From CAZILN01 sp964540005 (lineage in GTDB: Bacteria; Bacteroidota; Bacteroidia; Bacteroidales; SM23-62), in assembly GCA_964540005.1 (NCBI GenBank), contig CAZILN010000136.1:1-11097 (forward strand): a stretch of DNA of 11,097 nt, in the 5' to 3' direction. The position numbers and the translations under genes are program-made. Below the pieces are notes generated by a model. That model made no database searches. It was not told where the DNA came from and was given only the letters and a program-made list of their open reading frames with translations. Numbering within the stretch: the first letter of the stretch is position 1; every line of letters begins with the position of its first letter. Of the stretch, positions 7,256-11,097 are shown one piece after another.

Positions 7256-8656
7256 TTGAAAAGAAAAATTTTAATAATTGATGATAAGTTGACCATAGGC
7301 ACCGGATGCAAAAGAGTACTGGAAAATGAAAATTATGAAGCGGTGTACCAGCAAAACGGGAAAAACGGATTGAAGGAAGCCCTGACAGGAGAATATGATC
7401 TTATCCTGCTGGACCTGTTATTACCTGACATTGAAGGGATGGAAATCCTCAGGGTCATTAAATCAAAAGGCATTAAATCTGAGCTTATTATAATAACCGG
7501 CTATGCCACAATTCAAACCGCAGTGGAAGCCATTAAACTGGGCGCCGCAGATTATATCAGCAAACCATTTTCACCGGAGGAGTTGATTATCAATGTTAAC
7601 AAGGTTCTTCAGCATATGGACATGAGACAGGAAAACATTGCCCTGAAGAAGGAATTGGGATTACAGGATGAATGTAAGGGGATTATAGGTGAAAGTGAAG
7701 TGATGAAAAAGGTATTTTCAATGATCAGGAGAGTTGCCCCGACCGAAAGTAATATTCTGATCACAGGTGAAAGCGGTACCGGGAAAGAAGTTATCGCCCA
7801 GGCAATACATAGAATCAGTTCAAGGAAAGATCAGCCTTTTATCGCATGTGATTGCAGCGCTCTGACACCTACCCTCCTGGAAAGTGAGCTGTTCGGTCAT
7901 GTTAAAGGATCTTATTCCGGAGCCATTTCAACTAAACAAGGTTTGTTTGAAATTGCCGATAAGGGAACCTTGTTTCTGGATGAAGTATCCAACATAAGTC
8001 TTGAAATCCAAAGTAAACTGCTCAGGGTGCTTGAGACAAGAATGATAAGAAGGGTGGGGGATACCCAGGAGCGTAGTATCGATATCAGGCTTATTTCAGC
8101 CTCAAAACGGAACCTGGCTGAGATGGTTGAGGAAGGTAATTTCCGCGATGATCTTTTTTATCGCATAGAAGTAATTCCGGTTCATCTTCCCCCCTTGCGT
8201 GAGCGGCATGGAGATATTATCAAACTTGCAATTAACTTTTTGGAAAATGTAAAAAGGACCAGTAAGATCAAAGCCAGCAATTTTTCTCCTGAAGTGGTTG
8301 AATTACTTGAAGGATATACCTGGCCAGGGAATATCAGGGAGCTAAAAAATATAGTGGAACGCGTAGCTATACTCAGTAATACTGAGACAATACAGCTTAA
8401 GCATCTGCCCAGGGAAATTAAAAAGGTGCAAACTGTTTCCCGGACATATGATTTTCCTTTAACATGGGAGGAATTTAAAGAGTATAAACAGCAGGTAAAA
8501 GATGAAGCAGTTATGCAGATTGAACGGGAGTTTCTTATGAATGCATTGCAGGAAACAGAAGGCAATATAAGTATGGCTGCCAAACTTATCGGGATACAAA
8601 GATCAAACCTGCATTCTCTGCTTAAAAAGCATAATATTAACTCAAAAGCAAATTGA
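7256..8656 (+). CDS. NtrC-family sigma-54-dependent response regulator
   Basis: A 466-residue regulator starting at TTG. Residues 1-120 are a receiver (Asp9/Asp10, phospho-acceptor Asp53, Thr81, Lys103-Pro). Residues about 142-370 are an AAA+ sigma-54-activation domain with Walker A GESGTGKE (171-178), Walker B GTLFLDEV, and FRDDLFYRI with LPPLRER further on. The sigma-54-contacting GAFTGA loop reads GSYSGA (218-223), a conservative variant. Residues about 425-462 form a Fis-type helix-turn-helix (NISMAAKLIGIQRSNLHSLL). It follows the Cache kinase by 41 bp and is presumably its cognate regulator. The sigma-54-like promoter in front of the divergent Hdr operon is its most likely target. Starting at TTG places the DD motif at the usual distance from the N-terminus. 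Confidence 0.94.
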   Translation: MKRKILIIDDKLTIGTGCKRVLENENYEAVYQQNGKNGLKEALTGEYDLILLDLLLPDIEGMEILRVIKSKGIKSELIIITGYATIQTAVEAIKLGAADYISKPFSPEELIINVNKVLQHMDMRQENIALKKELGLQDECKGIIGESEVMKKVFSMIRRVAPTESNILITGESGTGKEVIAQAIHRISSRKDQPFIACDCSALTPTLLESELFGHVKGSYSGAISTKQGLFEIADKGTLFLDEVSNISLEIQSKLLRVLETRMIRRVGDTQERSIDIRLISASKRNLAEMVEEGNFRDDLFYRIEVIPVHLPPLRERHGDIIKLAINFLENVKRTSKIKASNFSPEVVELLEGYTWPGNIRELKNIVERVAILSNTETIQLKHLPREIKKVQTVSRTYDFPLTWEEFKEYKQQVKDEAVMQIEREFLMNALQETEGNISMAAKLIGIQRSNLHSLLKKHNINSKAN

Positions 8657-8657
8657 C

Positions 8658-8682
8658 CCCGGTCATATACCGGGTTCTGTTT
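8658..8682 (+). terminator. Probable intrinsic terminator after the kinase/regulator pair
   Basis: CCCGGT (8658-8663) and ACCGGG (8669-8674) form a perfect 6-bp stem with a 5-nt loop, followed by TTCTGTTT. It begins two bases after the regulator's stop codon, where an operon-ending terminator would sit. The stem is short and the T-run interrupted, so termination may be partial. Confidence 0.5.
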
Positions 8683-8688
8683 AACATT

Positions 8689-9429
8689 ATGAGGATATCA
8701 GTTCTAATCATCCTTGGCCTATGCCTTAGTCAACAGGACAGGTTTGTTGAGATAGAAGGACACAGGTTCCGGATCAGGGAATATGGCCAGGGGGAGGTTA
8801 CCGTAGTATTTGAAAGCGGTATGTTTGACGAGATCGAAAAATGGGAGAGCATCCCGGATTCTGTTGCACAGGTTGCAAAGGTTTTTCTCTACGACAGGGC
8901 CGGACTGGGACAGTCCGATCCTTCGCCCCTGGAACGGACCATCCCAAATATGGTCTATGAATTGCACAGCATACTTGAGAAAGAGAAGATAGGGCCCCCT
9001 TATGTCCTTGTAGGCCACTCGCTGGGCGGTTTTATAACAAGATACTTTGCCGACCGGTATCCCGGGGAGGTAAAGGGTCTGCTCCTGCTCGACCCCGCGC
9101 CGGAGGCCTGGTGGGATGGTATGTCGGAGCAGGAACTGGCTGCATACAAGCAAGGGGGGGATTCTGTTTTCAGCACCCGGCCGGAAACGCTGAAAAGGGA
9201 ATGGGAGCAGCTTCTTCCAAACCGGGAATATATGCGGGATATCAGCATCCCGGATGAGATACCGGTAATAATGGTATCCTGTTCAGAATGGAACTGGTTC
9301 AGGTTTCACAAGAAGCAGATCAGGAAACACAGGGATGCCAGGCATGTTGAACTTGAAGGGGGGCATTATATACATATTGACAACCCGGAAGTGATCATCA
9401 GTTATATTAAGGAGCTTGTTGAGGAATAG
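8689..9429 (+). CDS. Alpha/beta-hydrolase fold enzyme
   Basis: A 246-residue protein from the ATG at 8689. The frame also opens at a TTG (8653) overlapping the regulator's stop, but that start lies upstream of the terminator-like hairpin, so I prefer the ATG. In ATG numbering the nucleophile is Ser111 in GHSLGG, the catalytic His is His226 in GGHYIHIDNPE, and the acid is probably Asp135 in LLLLDPAPE. An oxyanion-region ESG and the DRAGLGQSD segment are typical of esterase and proline-iminopeptidase-like members. The first ~16 residues (RISVLIILGLCLSQ) are hydrophobic and may be a short export signal or anchor; the Cys is not in a good lipobox. Substrate unknown. The gene appears richer in G+C than the Hdr operon and is probably independent of its neighbours. 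Confidence 0.85.
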   Translation: MRISVLIILGLCLSQQDRFVEIEGHRFRIREYGQGEVTVVFESGMFDEIEKWESIPDSVAQVAKVFLYDRAGLGQSDPSPLERTIPNMVYELHSILEKEKIGPPYVLVGHSLGGFITRYFADRYPGEVKGLLLLDPAPEAWWDGMSEQELAAYKQGGDSVFSTRPETLKREWEQLLPNREYMRDISIPDEIPVIMVSCSEWNWFRFHKKQIRKHRDARHVELEGGHYIHIDNPEVIISYIKELVEE

Positions 9430-9441
9430 GTTTGATTGCTG

Positions 9442-9522
9442 TCTGCTGACTGGTGACTATCCGTTGTCTGCTGACTTTCTGCTGACTTTCTGCTGACAGC
9501 TGATTATCTGCTGACTGCTGAC
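9442..9522. repeat. Degenerate short tandem repeat (TCTGCTGAC units)
   Basis: TCTGCTGAC begins at 9442, 9467, 9478, 9489 and 9507, with a partial TGCTGAC at 9516. The central three copies are spaced exactly 11 bp apart (TCTGCTGACTT unit). It fills most of the 134-bp gap between the convergent hydrolase and LytTR regulator genes. Similar CTGACTGCTGA-type intergenic repeats occur in Bacteroidota genomes, from memory. No clear terminator for either flanking gene is seen. Confidence 0.8.
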
Positions 9523-9563
9523 GGTTGACTGTGCCAATGATATTAATCACCTTCCCCTGTAAG

Positions 9564-10340
9564 TCACCTTTCCAGCCATTCCTTGAATTCCTTTACCCTG
9601 GTCCGGCTTACAATCAGATCTTCATCAACTGGATTCAGGAGTTTTACCTGTAACCTTCTGCTGGAATAGTTTATAATATCCTTAATGCTGTTAAGGTTTA
9701 TTATGTATTTTCTATTGATCCTGAAGAAAAACCGCGGATCCAGCAGGCTTTCCAGCTGATCAAGTGAATAATTGATATCGCAGGTTTTGCCGGAGTCATC
9801 CATCAGGTAGCTGTCCTTTTCCAGGCTGAAAAAACAGCTTATCTTTTCAGTTTCTATTGACCTTATATGGACACCTACATTTACAACAAACCTTGATTTG
9901 AAATTACTGGTGATCATCTGCATCATCTGTTCAATCTTATAATCAAGCAGGCGTTTATCCCTGGCAGCATCCGCTCCGGATGCTGATTTTTCCTGAAACT
10001 GTTCCATGGCATGAGTGAAATCCTCCGGGCTCACGGGTTTCAAAAGGTAATCAATACTGTTTAATTTGAAAGCCTTTATGGCATACTCCTCATAGGCAGT
10101 CGTAAAAATGATCGGACAGGTGACCTTAACATGGTTGAAAATCTCGAAACTCAGGCCGTCATTCAACTGTATGTCCATTAGTAGCAGGTCCGGACCAGGA
10201 TTCGTGCTGAACCATTCAATGGCTTTCTTTACCGAATCCAGGGTAGCTGAAATATTCATTTCATACTTGCCGGACCGGATGATCTTTAACAAATGATCGA
10301 CTGCCGGCTTTTCATCTTCTATGATCAACGTGTTAATCAT
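9564..10340 (-). CDS. LytTR-family response regulator
   Basis: A 258-residue regulator. Residues 1-115 form a receiver (Glu8/Asp9 acidic pair, phospho-acceptor Asp56 in LLLMDIQLNDG, Thr80, Lys101-Pro). After a linker, residues about 150-255 form a LytTR DNA-binding domain with the typical FFRINRKYIINLNSI stretch and a C-terminal VSRTRVKEFKEWL helix. Its ATG overlaps the stop of the upstream kinase gene by 8 nt, so the two are translationally coupled and form a cognate pair. Targets cannot be inferred here; LytTR proteins usually bind paired direct repeats upstream of membrane or surface genes. Confidence 0.93.
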   Translation of the reverse strand: MINTLIIEDEKPAVDHLLKIIRSGKYEMNISATLDSVKKAIEWFSTNPGPDLLLMDIQLNDGLSFEIFNHVKVTCPIIFTTAYEEYAIKAFKLNSIDYLLKPVSPEDFTHAMEQFQEKSASGADAARDKRLLDYKIEQMMQMITSNFKSRFVVNVGVHIRSIETEKISCFFSLEKDSYLMDDSGKTCDINYSLDQLESLLDPRFFFRINRKYIINLNSIKDIINYSSRRLQVKLLNPVDEDLIVSRTRVKEFKEWLER

Positions 10341-11097
10341 GCCTCATGTCCAATAAGGGAATTCTTACTTCAAAATATTCGCCGGTATTACTGATGATAA
10401 CCTCCCTGTCTGAAAGGTATTTATACTGGGTCTGTATGTTTCTGAGCCCAAGCTTGCCCGATCCTCCGACTGCCGTTTTCGGGTTCAGGTTGTTGCGGAC
10501 GCAGATGTAATCATCCTCCTGCCTGATCTCGATCCGCAGGGGTGTATCCCGGTCGGCAGTGTTATGTTTGATCGCATTTTCGAACAGCATTTGCAGGGCC
10601 ATTGGAACGACAAACCTGTCTTTCCTTTCCTGCAGCTGTACATCGACTTCCAGATCATTCCCCAGACGGATCTTGTAAAGGAATATGATGGATTCAAGGA
10701 ATTTCTTTTCTGTATCCAGGTCTACGGTCTGTTGCTGATGGTGTTCCAGCATATACCTGTAGACCTTGGAAAACTGCTGTATGAAATGTCTGGCTTTATC
10801 TGTGTCAGTATCTACCAGAGAGATCAGGGCAGTCAGACTGTTAAAGAAAAAGTGCGGACTAACCTGGTTTTTAAGCGCCTCATATTCCATCAGCAGTTTC
10901 TCCCTTTTAAGGATCTCCTCATTGATGGCCGATTGTTTCCAACTGCGGAAAAAGATAACTGTGCTCGTAACAATGATTCCCCCTATTATAAATACGGCGG
11001 CATATTTCAAGGCAATAAAAGAATCCCTGTACACGTCACCAATATCCTTATCCTGAATAACGATAAGCAGTATTAAATTGAATATGACTATAAGGAC
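10333..11097 (-). CDS. LytS-type sensor histidine kinase (5' end outside window)
   Basis: The frame is open to the right edge. A GTG at 11034 is possible, but the 21 upstream codons contain no stop and encode a further hydrophobic helix (VLIVIFNLILLIVI), so the true start lies outside the window. Visible parts are two transmembrane segments, a basic linker, a His_kinase domain with the phosphoacceptor motif SPHFFFNSL, an N-box (MLFENAIKHN), and a glycine-rich lid (GSGKLGLRNI). This is the short LytS/YehU kinase class that partners LytTR regulators. The sensor part is membrane-embedded or lies beyond the edge, so the signal cannot be inferred. Confidence 0.9.
   Translation of the reverse strand, partial: VLIVIFNLILLIVIQDKDIGDVYRDSFIALKYAAVFIIGGIIVTSTVIFFRSWKQSAINEEILKREKLLMEYEALKNQVSPHFFFNSLTALISLVDTDTDKARHFIQQFSKVYRYMLEHHQQQTVDLDTEKKFLESIIFLYKIRLGNDLEVDVQLQERKDRFVVPMALQMLFENAIKHNTADRDTPLRIEIRQEDDYICVRNNLNPKTAVGGSGKLGLRNIQTQYKYLSDREVIISNTGEYFEVRIPLLDMRHD

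Noticed and set aside
8182..8583. 133-codon minus-strand ORF inside the NtrC-type regulator gene
   Set aside because: Antisense to a fully conserved AAA+ domain; low-complexity Ser/Leu-rich translation typical of a shadow frame.
8653..8688. TTG at 8653 as start of the hydrolase (overlapping the regulator stop)
   Set aside because: It would place the start before a terminator-like hairpin and add 12 residues not needed by the fold; the ATG at 8689 is simpler, though the TTG cannot be fully excluded.
9442..9522. CRISPR array
   Set aside because: Units are only 9-11 bp and nearly contiguous, with no spacers of uniform length and no cas genes nearby.
11032..11034. GTG as start of the LytS-type kinase
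   Set aside because: The frame continues upstream without a stop to the window edge and encodes another membrane helix, so the gene is more likely truncated by the window.
10564..11076. 170-codon plus-strand ORF opposite the LytS-type kinase
   Set aside because: Opposite strand of a clear kinase with all motifs; no recognisable domain in the antisense translation.

Overview
The window looks like a chromosomal segment of an anaerobic or facultative Bacteroidota (Bacteroidales-type) bacterium. This rests on the LytS/LytTR pair at the right end, the AT-rich leaders with little Shine-Dalgarno signal, and a degenerate CTGCTGACT-type intergenic repeat. A deep-branching relative cannot be excluded from sequence alone. 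There are seven genes: five complete and one cut by each edge.

Left half (1-4987, minus strand): a redox operon read right to left. The first gene (3392-4987) encodes a receiver, a GcvH-like lipoyl-domain fold, a degenerate second receiver and a C-terminal domain resembling a decayed hydrogenase-maturation protease. The second (331-3360) repeats the same receiver/GcvH/pseudo-receiver scaffold but joins it to an HdrA-type FAD/iron-sulfur electron-transfer subunit. The third (1-347, running off the left edge) is an HdrC-type protein with two [4Fe-4S] motifs and probably a QmoC-like membrane part outside the window.

Middle (4988-8656): a 304-bp divergent intergenic region, then a plus-strand Cache-domain histidine kinase and an NtrC-type sigma-54 activator. 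In the intergenic region I read a near-consensus sigma-54 promoter pointing at the redox operon, with AT-rich palindromes about 80 and 145 bp upstream of the predicted start. The simplest model is that the kinase senses an extracytoplasmic small molecule, the NtrC-type regulator turns on the Hdr operon, and the kinase may also phosphorylate the receivers fused to the Hdr proteins. That would join transcriptional control and direct control of an electron-transfer enzyme in one locus.

Right part (8657-11097): a probable terminator, a stand-alone alpha/beta hydrolase, a short repeat-filled convergent spacer, and a minus-strand LytS-type kinase/LytTR regulator pair. The kinase gene runs off the right edge. 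These genes have no visible link to the Hdr system.

The most unusual feature is the fusion of a phosphorylatable receiver and a GcvH-like domain with HdrA. The GcvH domain of the HdrA fusion keeps a lysine at the lipoylation position, whereas its neighbouring paralogue has glycine there.
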